Assembly: GCA_017430925.1 (NCBI GenBank) | Contig: JAFRMA010000069.1 | Location: 1 to 40,136 of the forward strand | DNA length: 40,136 nucleotides | From: Solobacterium sp. | Lineage (GTDB): Bacteria > Bacillota_I > Bacilli_A > Erysipelotrichales > Erysipelotrichaceae | Direction: 5' to 3' | In this document: piece after piece, positions 16,876 to 25,001 of the stretch | Layout of the letters: each line of letters opens with the position of its first letter | Numbering within the stretch: position 1 is the first letter of the stretch | The notes under the pieces: generated by a model | Told to the model about the DNA's origin: nothing | The model's input: the letters and a program-made list of their open reading frames with translations, nothing else | The model's database searches: none | Program-made: the position numbers and the translations under genes

Positions 16876-17682
16876 TCAGTGATGAAAGAATTCTCTTACC
16901 CTCCGGTTAAAGTCATCCGCTTCTTCTTCGTATGCGGAATGTCCGTAATTCTCGTACATGTATACCTGGCACTGCAGTTTCTCCGCAATCTCAAGGGAAG
17001 CTTCCGGGGTGACGATCTTATCCTGCATTCCTCCGAGAACCAGTACCGGACACCGTATGAATGTCAGTTTGTCATACGCGTCCATGGTCAGGCAGGATTC
17101 CGCAAGAGTGATAAACCGCTCCGGAGACATCATCTTCGTCACTTTTGACAATAAGGGGATCCAGCGTCCGTTCTTCTTCTGGTACTGTTCAGAATACGTC
17201 TGTGTCATATAATCACGGAAGACTTCCGGCATTTTCCTCTGGGAAACAAGCGCGCACCATCGTTCGATATTCTCCCGGATCGAATCATTTGTCCGGGAGG
17301 ATGTCACTCCCAGCACAAGGCAATGAACCAGCTGCGGATGGTTGATTGCCAGATACTGCGCAATCATACCGCCCTGCGAGACACCGAGAACACAGGCATC
17401 AAAGAGATGGAGATATTCCATACATGAAGCGAGATCTTCCGCAATCTCTTCAATTGTCACATGTTCCGGAAGGGTCTCTCTCCGGTCAAAACAATACACG
17501 GTATACTCACGGCAGAACTCCCGGTACATCCAGGCAAGCCCGAATAACGCACTCTTTCCGCGTACATCCTGCAGATTCAGACCGGAGATCAAAATCATCG
17601 GTTTTTCCCCGGTGCCGAAAGAAAAATAGTTAAACCGGTTACCGTTGATCTGTAAGACTTTTTCCTGTGCGTGATACAGCAT
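16876..17682 (-). CDS. Alpha/beta hydrolase
   Basis: The protein has 268 residues with an alpha/beta-hydrolase fold. The nucleophile elbow is GVSQGG, an acidic residue lies in LGGMQDKIVTPE, and the histidine is in YENYGHSAYEEE. There is no signal peptide, so it is probably cytoplasmic. The closest general class is haloperoxidase/esterase-type enzymes; the substrate is unknown. It starts 3 bases after the stop of the membrane protein gene 17686-18237 and so shares its transcript. Confidence 0.88.
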   Translation of the reverse strand: MLYHAQEKVLQINGNRFNYFSFGTGEKPMILISGLNLQDVRGKSALFGLAWMYREFCREYTVYCFDRRETLPEHVTIEEIAEDLASCMEYLHLFDACVLGVSQGGMIAQYLAINHPQLVHCLVLGVTSSRTNDSIRENIERWCALVSQRKMPEVFRDYMTQTYSEQYQKKNGRWIPLLSKVTKMMSPERFITLAESCLTMDAYDKLTFIRCPVLVLGGMQDKIVTPEASLEIAEKLQCQVYMYENYGHSAYEEEADDFNRRVREFFHH

Positions 17683-17685
17683 GGT

Positions 17686-18237
17686 TTATGCTTCGGTGAT
17701 ATCCTTACGCAAACCGAATAAAGTAATACAGGTAATGATCGCCGCAATCAATAAGACAAGACCAGCGACCAGGATAATTACCGCATATGCAGGAACAGTT
17801 TCCGGAGTAATGAACAAGCCTATAACAGACAAACCGATTTCAAGCGCAAAATTCAATACTCTGAGTGTTCTCAATGTAGAAGCTCTTGAGGAATGATAGT
17901 CTTCAGCGATCTGTACCATAATTCCAAGAAACATGAACATGAATACTGCCGCAATCAGATTCGTTACCGAGTTCAGTTTATCAATACTTAATTCCGGTTT
18001 GACGATACCAAGACCCCAGGAAATACCGGAAAGAACAGCCAGGACAAGTGCGCACCACTTCAGATAATCTTTCCCGCGGACGTACTTTCCCAGTTCATTA
18101 AAAGACAGGAAAAACAGGATCCAGCCGATAAAGTTCGGAGTGATGCTTATCGCCTGACCATTCACTGTAAGATTAAAGTTGATTAGTGTAAATAAGAAGC
18201 CAAACGCAACGTAAGAAAGACCTTTTCTTAAATCCAT
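17686..18237 (-). CDS. Integral membrane protein of unknown function
   Basis: The protein has 183 residues and about five hydrophobic segments, with a short charged stretch after the second (FNELGKYVRGKDYLKW). No family is recognised. The start is supported by GGAGG about 9 bases upstream, and an extended -10 promoter lies further upstream. It is the first gene of a two-gene unit with the alpha/beta hydrolase. Confidence 0.8.
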   Translation of the reverse strand: MDLRKGLSYVAFGFLFTLINFNLTVNGQAISITPNFIGWILFFLSFNELGKYVRGKDYLKWCALVLAVLSGISWGLGIVKPELSIDKLNSVTNLIAAVFMFMFLGIMVQIAEDYHSSRASTLRTLRVLNFALEIGLSVIGLFITPETVPAYAVIILVAGLVLLIAAIITCITLFGLRKDITEA

Positions 18238-18277
18238 ACGATTTATCCTCCATTTGTCTTGAATAACACTGTAAGTA

Positions 18278-18286
18278 ATTATAGCA
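18278..18286 (-). promoter_or_regulatory. Extended -10 promoter for the 18237 membrane protein gene
   Basis: On the minus strand TGCTATAAT is an extended -10, about 40 bases before the ATG. No good -35 is seen. A TCCC-N6-GGGA dyad lies just upstream, in the spacer. Confidence 0.55.
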
Positions 18287-18382
18287 CTATCCCTGTACCG
18301 GGAAAGTAAATACGCATCCGGAAGACACGTACTCAGGCGGACAGATCCCGGTCAGCCATCAGAGAACGTTGTCTTCTCCTTG

Positions 18383-18901
18383 TTATTCATGGTGCGGTAT
18401 CTGAATTCCTTCCAATGTAAGTAAGCTGATCTTATTCTCTATTCCTCCTCCGTAACCGGTAAGAGACCCATCTTTCCCGATGACTCTGTGACAGGGAATG
18501 ATGATACAGACGGGATTCCAGCCAACTGCCTGCCCGACAGCCTGCGCAGACATTCTGGGTATTCCGCGTGTGGACGCAATTTCTTCCGCGATATCCTGGT
18601 ATGTGATTGTCTTTCCGTAAGGAATCCTGCGCATGATTCCGCTTACTTCCTTACGGAAACTTGTTGCCCCGTAAAGCTTGTACTCCGGCAGAAAATCCGG
18701 TTCCTGCCCGGAGAAGTAGAGATCCAGCCATTTCCTGGTCTCTTCAAATACCGGAAGATCCATGGTTTCTTCTGTATCCGTAAACTTCCGGGAATCCCGG
18801 GAATTCTCAAACAATAAACCAACGAGTACTTCTCCGTCAGAATACATGATCATATCGGAGAAACCCTCCGGTGTGTGATATCTCTGCTGAACGATCTTCA
18901 T
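18383..18901 (-). CDS. ogt: Methylated-DNA-[protein]-cysteine S-methyltransferase
   Basis: This enzyme repairs O6-alkylguanine by transferring the alkyl group to its own cysteine. The start at 18901 (172 residues, the usual Ogt length) is chosen because GGAGG lies just upstream; a longer in-frame extension overlaps the GNAT gene and is rejected. The C-terminal domain has the helix-turn-helix region (GMPRMSAQAVG-like) and the active site IIPCHRVIGKDGSLTGYGGG. It follows the acetyltransferase gene by 16 bases. Confidence 0.95.
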   Translation of the reverse strand: MKIVQQRYHTPEGFSDMIMYSDGEVLVGLLFENSRDSRKFTDTEETMDLPVFEETRKWLDLYFSGQEPDFLPEYKLYGATSFRKEVSGIMRRIPYGKTITYQDIAEEIASTRGIPRMSAQAVGQAVGWNPVCIIIPCHRVIGKDGSLTGYGGGIENKISLLTLEGIQIPHHE

Positions 18902-18917
18902 AACCCCTCCGTATACG

Positions 18918-19460
18918 CTAACGGAACCATTTATCCGCAAGTACCGGCTGATCATAACCCCAATCTTCCGGCACAGAAGATGCTGTCTTGATAAACCCGT
19001 TCTTTTCCAGTACATGTGCTGAAGCTTTGTTTTCAATCATTGTACTGGCTGTAACGATCTCTGTATCTGTCTGCGTATACAGATACTCAAGCATTAAAGC
19101 GACTGTCTTTGTGGCAATTCCCCTGCCCCAGAATTCTCTGCGGAGACGGTAGCCGATACATGTTTTATGAATCGTATCCTTGAAACTGTAGAATTCCGCC
19201 AGACCGCAGAAACAGTGCTCTTCTTTCGTATATATACCAAGAATCAGGGATTCCTTCTCCCGGAAACACTTCCCGTAGAGTTCCCTCAACATCTCCTCCA
19301 AGTCTTCATATTGAGCCTCAAATAAAAACGTCGGAAGATACCGGTACACCTCCGGGTCCGCAATCATCTTCTTCAATTCCGGAAGATCCTGCACGGTCAG
19401 CTCTTTCAGGATGACAGTGTCATTCTCCAGATAAGGAATTTCATCAAACAGTTTCTTCAT
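18918..19460 (-). CDS. GNAT-family N-acetyltransferase (RimJ/RimL-like)
   Basis: The protein has 180 residues. The acetyl-CoA-binding region includes IGYRLRREFWGRGIATKTV, and the C-terminal NKASAHVLEKNGFIK helix is typical of the RimJ/RimL group that acetylates protein N-termini or small amines. Target unknown. The start lies 4 bases after the stop of the small gene upstream, with only a weak Shine-Dalgarno site (GAAGAG), so coupling is likely. Confidence 0.92.
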   Translation of the reverse strand: MKKLFDEIPYLENDTVILKELTVQDLPELKKMIADPEVYRYLPTFLFEAQYEDLEEMLRELYGKCFREKESLILGIYTKEEHCFCGLAEFYSFKDTIHKTCIGYRLRREFWGRGIATKTVALMLEYLYTQTDTEIVTASTMIENKASAHVLEKNGFIKTASSVPEDWGYDQPVLADKWFR

Positions 19461-19464
19461 CGGA

Positions 19465-19866
19465 TTACTCTTCAGGATCCAGATCCCGTGAATTGGAAAT
19501 AAAGTAAGTTTTCAGTCTGTCTTCGGTAATCAGTACAGATTCCTGGTGGAAGAATGTGCAGAGATCCCTGGCAATTTCTTCCACGATCGTTTTCTCTACA
19601 TCGATCAAAGATACTACCAGGGAAGTCTCCATGGTATACTCTCCGGATTCATGGATATATCCGCCTTCAATCACATTCACGGAAAAAGGCACCTGATAAC
19701 TGATACAGACGTTTTTCAGTACAGAGAGATATTTTGAAGTTTCAAATTTCTGTATTTTGGAGTCCATGTCATTCAGACCGATATAGATCTGAATCAGTGA
19801 CTTTGTATTCTGCGTATCTTGTGTATGATCATTTCGTACCAGCGACATTAACGAAAGCGTAGTCAT
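19465..19866 (-). CDS. Small protein, DUF3574-like
   Basis: The protein has 133 residues. The core from IQIYIGLNDMDSKIQKFE onward, with a central acidic beta region and a final TYFIS, resembles small cytoplasmic proteins described as DUF3574-like; I assign this from memory of the pattern. No signal or membrane segment is visible. GAGGTGA stands four bases before the ATG. It is the first gene of the group with the acetyltransferase and ogt, behind its own promoter. Confidence 0.7.
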   Translation of the reverse strand: MTTLSLMSLVRNDHTQDTQNTKSLIQIYIGLNDMDSKIQKFETSKYLSVLKNVCISYQVPFSVNVIEGGYIHESGEYTMETSLVVSLIDVEKTIVEEIARDLCTFFHQESVLITEDRLKTYFISNSRDLDPEE

Positions 19867-19894
19867 CCTGTCACCTCTTTCTTGTATTGGTTCA

Positions 19895-19924
19895 ATTATA
19901 AAATTCCAGGCAGTAAACAGGCAA
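19895..19924 (-). promoter_or_regulatory. Promoter of the 19866 gene group
   Basis: On the minus strand TTGCCT (19924-19919) and TATAAT (19900-19895) are 18 bp apart. The leader is about 20 bases and holds the Shine-Dalgarno site. Confidence 0.65.
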
Positions 19925-19940
19925 TATTATCCGGTCAGAG

Positions 19941-19969
19941 AAAAGAAAAAGTCCGCTGTAACAGCGAAC
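19941..19969 (-). terminator. Terminator ending the DIP1984 / structured RNA transcript
   Basis: On the minus strand an 8-bp stem (GTTCGCTG / CAGCGGAC, one G-T pair) with loop TTA runs into TTTTTCTTTTC. It marks the end of a leftward transcript that continues about 200 bases past the last stop codon. Confidence 0.85.
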
Positions 19970-20140
19970 GATCATATTTGTCCCCGTGCCCGCCCTCATC
20001 TGACAACAGACAATAGGTAGTAAACATACATGATTACAATACATGTGTAAGCATACTGGGCATACATTGTAAAACGGGATTCGAACCCGGTATGAGCCCG
20101 CATACCACCAGCAGTGCGATATCATTCTCAATCGCGGGAG
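19941..20140 (-). ncRNA. Candidate structured RNA with a tRNA-like T arm
   Basis: This gene-free stretch between the DIP1984 stop codon and a terminator holds several foldable elements on the minus strand: a 5-bp stem at 20135-20116, a perfect 6-bp hairpin GGTATG/CATACC (20106-20089), a T-arm-like hairpin CGGG-TTCGAAT-CCCG (20089-20075) touching it, and a 12-bp stem with two G-T pairs (20072-20061 with 20045-20034). The hairpin next to a T arm recalls the long variable arm of tRNA-Leu/Ser, but no acceptor stem, D arm, anticodon arm or CCA end could be fitted. It may be a tRNA-like RNA, a decayed tRNA or a structured 3' untranslated region. Confidence 0.4.
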
Positions 20141-20172
20141 ATCATGTCCACCTTGCCAGATTACCGACAATA

Positions 20173-20625
20173 CTAAAGCAATTCGGTTGTCCAGTTTAAA
20201 CCCTGGATCAGTTCATCCGTCTCACGTAACTGTTTGGAGTAAGAATCTACTTCTTTCTGCAGATCCGTGACAGATACCGTACTCATGATCTTGATCTCCG
20301 CCTTGGAATACCGGGAGACCTTCTCACTGGATGAATTCAGAAACTCACGCATGATCAGGATACGTTTCTTGAGACAATCTCTATGCGCGATCAGATCTGT
20401 AATTGTCCGGTCTCCGCAGTGTGTCTCATTATTTGTCTTATTGATTCTGCGAATCAGTTCTTCCAGACGTATAAGATCCTGATCCAGTTCTTTCAGGAGT
20501 TCCTGAGGATCTTCCGAAGGAGTTTCTCCTTCCTGAACCTTGGCATTGTTGTTGAGTCTTACGCTTAGTTCACTGATTCTTCTCTGCAGATCTGCCCTTT
20601 CAGAAAGTGCTGTAGCCAGTTTCAT
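20173..20625 (-). CDS. DIP1984 family protein
   Basis: The protein has 150 residues and is almost entirely helical. The opening MKLATALSERADLQRRI, then NNAKVQEGETPSEDP, then YSKAEIKIMSTVSV, and the closing GLNWTTELL are characteristic of the DIP1984 (septicolysin-like) family. The function is unknown; the protein is soluble and probably coiled-coil. CGGAGG lies about 8 bases before the ATG. It is the last gene of the leftward run that includes two hydrolases and an ABC exporter, and is followed by the structured RNA-like region. Confidence 0.9.
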   Translation of the reverse strand: MKLATALSERADLQRRISELSVRLNNNAKVQEGETPSEDPQELLKELDQDLIRLEELIRRINKTNNETHCGDRTITDLIAHRDCLKKRILIMREFLNSSSEKVSRYSKAEIKIMSTVSVTDLQKEVDSYSKQLRETDELIQGLNWTTELL

Positions 20626-20658
20626 TGTTGTTCCTCCGTGTAGTCTTTATATTCACTG

Positions 20659-21579
20659 TTATATATTATCCTGGATAAACGCCGCTATATCACGGATGAC
20701 ATTATCCCCGATATGACGTTCTGTACCATATTCTTTCGATGCTTTCAGAATATCACTGTATATTCCCTGGACAAAGACATGGTTTAATTCGGGATAGAGC
20801 TTGTACAAGGTATTCTCACGTCCTGCCAGGAGTTCCTGGAACTTCCTGTAGTCATCTTCCGCAAGAACCTGGAAATCTTTTCCGCCCTGCAGGATCAATA
20901 CCGGTTTATTACTCTCCAGTAGATAATCGGAAGCTGTCTTCTGTCCCATTTCCTTGAAGTAGTATAAACTCAGATTCCCGGCAAATTTCTTTTTCCAGGC
21001 TTCTTCATTATTCATCTGGTAAAGATTCATGAACTTCTTTGCGTAATACTTATATTCCAGGGAAATGATCCATTTCAGGATCGAATTACTGCCTGCCGTC
21101 TGTTTTAACTGTCTCAGGACGATATCTTCCAGACGATACGGAGTTCCTGCCAGCAGGATCAATCCCCTGGCATTTGCGCCTTCCGCGTCAATTCTCGGAG
21201 CAAGCATGGCACCCATACTATGTCCCAGAATAAAAATTCTGTCCGGATCGATTCGTGGATCATTTCTCAGTAATTTAACGGCCAGTAACGCGTCATCAAT
21301 TGTCTCTTCTTTTACCGTAATCTTTGTCCGGGCAAGCTTTCTGCCATAGACAAATGTACGTTTGTCATACCGCAGAGAAGCAATCCCGTACTTCACCAGG
21401 CCTTCCGCAAGATCCTTGAATGGTGTCAGTTTGATCACCTTTTCATTCATATCACTTGGACCGGAGCCGTGTACCATCACGACTGCCGGTACGGGAGTTG
21501 TAAGATCTTCGGGGAGTGTCAGCAAGCCGTTCAGAGGATACTCTGTACCTGCGCCGACAATGATTTTTTCGCTGTTCAT
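20659..21579 (-). CDS. Alpha/beta hydrolase (acyl esterase type)
   Basis: The protein has 306 residues. It shows the oxyanion region VVMVHGSGPSDMN, the nucleophile elbow GHSMGA, an acidic residue in LILQGGKDFQV and the histidine in LNHVFVQG. This pattern fits the secreted- or cytoplasmic-esterase group near dienelactone hydrolases. No signal peptide is seen. GAGG stands about 7 bases upstream of the ATG. It lies between a second hydrolase gene and DIP1984 on one strand, with gaps of 14 and 33 bases. Confidence 0.88.
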   Translation of the reverse strand: MNSEKIIVGAGTEYPLNGLLTLPEDLTTPVPAVVMVHGSGPSDMNEKVIKLTPFKDLAEGLVKYGIASLRYDKRTFVYGRKLARTKITVKEETIDDALLAVKLLRNDPRIDPDRIFILGHSMGAMLAPRIDAEGANARGLILLAGTPYRLEDIVLRQLKQTAGSNSILKWIISLEYKYYAKKFMNLYQMNNEEAWKKKFAGNLSLYYFKEMGQKTASDYLLESNKPVLILQGGKDFQVLAEDDYRKFQELLAGRENTLYKLYPELNHVFVQGIYSDILKASKEYGTERHIGDNVIRDIAAFIQDNI

Positions 21580-21593
21580 ATCTCTACCTCACA

Positions 21594-22394
21594 TTACAAC
21601 AGATTGCTCTTCAGGAATTCCGTAATACACCGGTTTACTTCCTCCGGCTGATCCACATTGGCATTATGCGCCGCATCCTTGATCCAGACCAGAGGATAAC
21701 CGGTCCTCTTCGTCCATTCTTTATTATACGTTTTTACTTTCCCGGTTGTGTCTTTCTCACCCATGATCAGCAATACCGGACAGGGAATATCCATTACCCG
21801 GTTATCTTCCAGGAAGCCCGCAAAACCGATTCCCATGAGATGACATAGTTCTTTTTTCGTGTATCCGCTGAGCATGGAAATCATATTCTGACGTCCTCTT
21901 CCGGTAATCGCGCATAGCTTTGCCATAGAAGATCTAAGCAGTTTTTCCGGATATAGTTCTGCCATCCATTCGACTTGTTTCAGCCACCATTGATCAGACT
22001 TGGAGTAGTAATCCCCGTACGGGGTTGAATCAATCGAGATGAATGCTTTTACAGCTTCCGGATACCGGAAGATAAAGGACTGGGAGATAAAACCTCCCAT
22101 GGATTGTCCGACAAGAATCAACTGTGATACTCCGCATTCATCCATAATCTGCTTTACAGCATGTGCAGCATTCTCATAGGTGAAATGAGTGTACGGTCTG
22201 GATTCACCGTGAGCAGGGGCGTCCCAGGCAATGATGTTGTACTGTTGTTCAAACCAGGGAATCTGTTGTTCAAACATCGTATGATTTGCGGTAAGGCCAT
22301 GGAGGAAAAAGATCGTGTCTTTTGCGGGATCAAAACCATCGGATTTCCAATAGACAATGATTCCGCAGTTATCCCTTATCTGACATCTCTGCAT
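21594..22394 (-). CDS. Alpha/beta hydrolase
   Basis: The protein has 266 residues with FFLHGLTANHTMF, the nucleophile elbow GQSMGG, an aspartate in IMGEKDTTGK and the histidine in DAAHNANVDQPEEVN. It is a cytoplasmic hydrolase of the haloacetate-dehalogenase/lactonase-like class; substrate unknown. AGAGGT lies about 9 bases upstream of the ATG. It is not closely similar to the neighbouring hydrolase 20659-21579, so a recent duplication is unlikely. Confidence 0.88.
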   Translation of the reverse strand: MQRCQIRDNCGIIVYWKSDGFDPAKDTIFFLHGLTANHTMFEQQIPWFEQQYNIIAWDAPAHGESRPYTHFTYENAAHAVKQIMDECGVSQLILVGQSMGGFISQSFIFRYPEAVKAFISIDSTPYGDYYSKSDQWWLKQVEWMAELYPEKLLRSSMAKLCAITGRGRQNMISMLSGYTKKELCHLMGIGFAGFLEDNRVMDIPCPVLLIMGEKDTTGKVKTYNKEWTKRTGYPLVWIKDAAHNANVDQPEEVNRCITEFLKSNLL

Positions 22395-22456
22395 AGCATT
22401 GTACCTCTATTTATTATCATACGTGAAACTTCCTGTACGGCAATACTTCCTAAGAT

Positions 22457-24055
22457 TTATAATCCGGCAAAGACCCGGCTTCCCCTGGTATCCAGCCAGC
22501 GCAGTAAAGTTACTGAGCATCCCGCAAACAACACCGAGCAGAGAAGCAGATATGCGGCAGCACCAATCGTATACCCAAGCAGGAGATAACCTGCCGCCAG
22601 TGCCGCAGCAAGCAGCCAGGTACCGAATATAATGATCGGCATCGCAGCACCGCGCTTGATCACAGCAATTTCATTCGTCCAGTTCATTGAGGGCATACGT
22701 ACTCCGAGCACGATCCCGCATACCGCAGAGAATACCGTAAATACCAGGGAAAATACGATGATCATCAGTTTCAGTACCACGGATACGTCCACGATCATCG
22801 CAGCACAGACTGACGCAAATAACACAGGAACCGCGGTCATGATCAACTGCAGCGCCATCTTGGCACGCAGTACGATTTTCGGTTCAACCGGAAGAGACTG
22901 GGGAATCCAGATACTCTTTCCTTCCAGGGATACGGACGGTACAGCTGTATCATTCATTGAAGTGAGCATACAGATCAGCATACAAAGCATCACTGCCAGT
23001 GCATCCTGCGTCAGAGAGAATACCTGACCGAATAGATCAATGAACTCACGTCCCCGGATCAGCAGCATGATTCCGCATATTGTAATAAACACCACACCCA
23101 AGCCGCAATTCAGCATATAATTCGCGCTGGAAGTAAATCTGGCAAGTTCTTTGGACAAAAGAGCTCTGAACGGTGATTTAACCCGTACCTGTTTCTCGAC
23201 ATAACGGACTTTTTCCGTATATCCGCCGAACGCCGCAATACTCAGGAAACTATGGATCAGGATACTCCGGATCACCGCAAAGAGGATCACAGAAATCACC
23301 GTGAATATTACCGCTGCTGTCCAGTCCCCTTCACCGACTCTGCCAAACAGATATAATCCATACGCGGCACCCTTGATCTTTTCTCCGTACATTACAGCGT
23401 TCAATATCAGTATCTGGATCAGACCATTCGCCTTGGCATAAAAGTAATAATATCCCCCGATAAACAGAAGCGACAGTATGACCGTGATATAACTCTTGTT
23501 TTTGAGACGCACGCTGATCTTTGCGACTACCCATCCCAGCAGACAAGAGAGGAATAAGACAAACACCGTAACGATCAGAAACAGAAGAATACCGCAGATC
23601 ACTCTGGAAACTGTGATTCCTGCGACGATCCAGTAAACAAGGATTGCCGGAAGAATAACTATACAGGAATACATCACACCCATCAGATATACATTCATCA
23701 ATCTTGCGGTAATGATCGTCTTTACGGGGATCGGCAGAGATAATAACAGATCGTTATCCCTGGACAGATATAACTCTGCGTAAGTACTGAACACACTTCC
23801 AAATGTACCCAGTAAGATCGCTGTCATCCCCATAAGCAGGAAATATAACCAGCCCATATCTGCCTGCAGTAAAGCTTCACAAATACTGAAGGACAGTACC
23901 GCAAACATCCCGCCGAGAAAGACCACCATGATCATGAAATAGAACACAAACCAGGACGCAATCTGTACCTTGGAACGCATCTTGTTCTTCCTGGAATCGT
24001 AGAAAAAGTTTCTGAACATTTCCGTAAATTGTTTCTTCAGAAGAATCCCGAGCAT
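22457..24055 (-). CDS. ABC transporter permease (ABC-2-type exporter)
   Basis: The protein has 532 residues with about twelve hydrophobic segments. The N-terminal part contains AELYLSRDNDLLLSLPIPVK, a segment typical of the large permeases paired with single ATPases in Firmicutes. The start codon follows the ATPase stop codon directly (TAA then ATG), so translation is coupled. The exported substrate is unknown. The next gene, a hydrolase, starts 62 bases downstream and may be in the same transcript. Confidence 0.88.
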   Translation of the reverse strand: MLGILLKKQFTEMFRNFFYDSRKNKMRSKVQIASWFVFYFMIMVVFLGGMFAVLSFSICEALLQADMGWLYFLLMGMTAILLGTFGSVFSTYAELYLSRDNDLLLSLPIPVKTIITARLMNVYLMGVMYSCIVILPAILVYWIVAGITVSRVICGILLFLIVTVFVLFLSCLLGWVVAKISVRLKNKSYITVILSLLFIGGYYYFYAKANGLIQILILNAVMYGEKIKGAAYGLYLFGRVGEGDWTAAVIFTVISVILFAVIRSILIHSFLSIAAFGGYTEKVRYVEKQVRVKSPFRALLSKELARFTSSANYMLNCGLGVVFITICGIMLLIRGREFIDLFGQVFSLTQDALAVMLCMLICMLTSMNDTAVPSVSLEGKSIWIPQSLPVEPKIVLRAKMALQLIMTAVPVLFASVCAAMIVDVSVVLKLMIIVFSLVFTVFSAVCGIVLGVRMPSMNWTNEIAVIKRGAAMPIIIFGTWLLAAALAAGYLLLGYTIGAAAYLLLCSVLFAGCSVTLLRWLDTRGSRVFAGL

Positions 24056-24763
24056 TTATTCCGCCTCCAGTTCCAGGAAGACTTCCTCCAGACTTTCATC
24101 TCCTTTGACTTCTTCCATCGTACCGACTTTTACCAGTTTCCCCTGCTTGATGATGGCTACTTTGTCACAGAGTTTTTCTGCGACTTCCAGAACATGGGTA
24201 GAGAAGAAGATCGCCCCGCCCTGTTCACAGTGTTCACGCATCATCTCCTTAAGCATGTAGGATGCTTTGGGGTCCAGACCGACAAAAGGTTCATCCATGA
24301 CAATCAGTTTCGGTGAATGAATCCAGGCAGAGATGACCGCAAGTTTCTGTTTCATTCCGTGAGAATACGCGGAGATCGGCTGAGCGAGATCATTTGTCAG
24401 TTCCAGACGGTCCGCATAGAGACGTATCTTCTCCTGTCGTTCACCGGCAGGAATACCGAAGATATCTGCAACAAAGTTCAGATACTTGATCCCGCTCATG
24501 AATTCGTAGAGATCAGGATTATCCGGGATATACGCCAGTTCTTTCTTACAGACGACAGGTTCCTTCACGATATCTTTTCCGCAGATTGTAATCGTCCCGG
24601 CATCAAACTGCAGGATACCTGCCACACTCTTCAATGTTGTACTCTTACCTGCACCGTTATGTCCGATAAAGCCGAATATCTCTCCCGGATGAATTTGAAG
24701 GGATAAATCATCTACTGCTTTCTTCTCTCCGTAAGTTTTTGTCAGATGTTCAATCTTAAGCAT
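24056..24763 (-). CDS. ABC transporter ATP-binding protein
   Basis: The protein has 235 residues. Walker A is GHNGAGKST, the signature loop is the divergent YSHGMKQ, Walker B is LIVMDEP, and the switch histidine is in FFSTHVLEV. The divergent signature is usual for ABC-2 exporter ATPases. It forms the motor for the adjacent permease. AGAGGAA stands upstream of the ATG, and a promoter with a long, palindromic spacer lies about 45-70 bases upstream. Confidence 0.93.
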   Translation of the reverse strand: MLKIEHLTKTYGEKKAVDDLSLQIHPGEIFGFIGHNGAGKSTTLKSVAGILQFDAGTITICGKDIVKEPVVCKKELAYIPDNPDLYEFMSGIKYLNFVADIFGIPAGERQEKIRLYADRLELTNDLAQPISAYSHGMKQKLAVISAWIHSPKLIVMDEPFVGLDPKASYMLKEMMREHCEQGGAIFFSTHVLEVAEKLCDKVAIIKQGKLVKVGTMEEVKGDESLEEVFLELEAE

Positions 24764-24804
24764 GTTTATTCCTCTTTTCTGCCGTATATACCGGTTTCGT
24801 TCTT

Positions 24805-24835
24805 TTTATACAGTTTCCACCAGATGGAAGGTCAA
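24805..24835 (-). promoter_or_regulatory. Promoter of the ABC exporter with 19-bp palindromic spacer
   Basis: On the minus strand TTGACC (24835-24830) and TATAAA (24810-24805) are 19 bp apart. The spacer contains the dyad TTCCA-N5-TGGAA (24829-24825 and 24819-24815). A 19-20 bp spacer with a dyad inside it is the hallmark of promoters controlled by MerR-family regulators. No such regulator gene is in the window. Confidence 0.55.
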
Positions 24836-24946
24836 GATACTTTTGTATATTTTTTCGAATTATCCAGGAATTTGTATAATAGCTGTCACTTGTCTACTAT
24901 TCTAGAAACCATCAGAACACAAATCAAGTCTTTATATCGGATACAG

Positions 24947-24970
24947 AAAAGGAGCTGAGCAGCTCCTTTT
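24947..24970 (-). terminator. Terminator after the large surface protein gene
   Basis: A perfect 10-bp stem (AAAAGGAGCT / AGCTCCTTTT) with loop GAGC, ending about 32 bases past the stop codon at 25002. It is symmetric and could work on either strand. Confidence 0.85.
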
Positions 24971-25001
24971 CATTCTTTCTGTCATTTTGATTATTGTGTA
25001 A

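Noticed and set aside
18902..19036. 45-residue extension of the alkyltransferase
   Set aside because: It lies inside the acetyltransferase gene in another frame; a good ribosome site precedes the inner ATG at 18901.
20070..20172. Complete tRNA gene or T-box element downstream of DIP1984
   Set aside because: A T-arm-like hairpin and a GGTGG...CCGCG stretch are present, but no acceptor stem, D arm, anticodon arm or CCA end fits. The T-box core is split by about nine extra bases and has no specifier stem, since the upstream sequence is coding.
24871..24970. Small plus-strand RNA from a TATAAT at 24875 to the terminator at 24970
   Set aside because: The -35 region is poor and the transcript would have no other structure. 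The terminator is explained by the large leftward gene.
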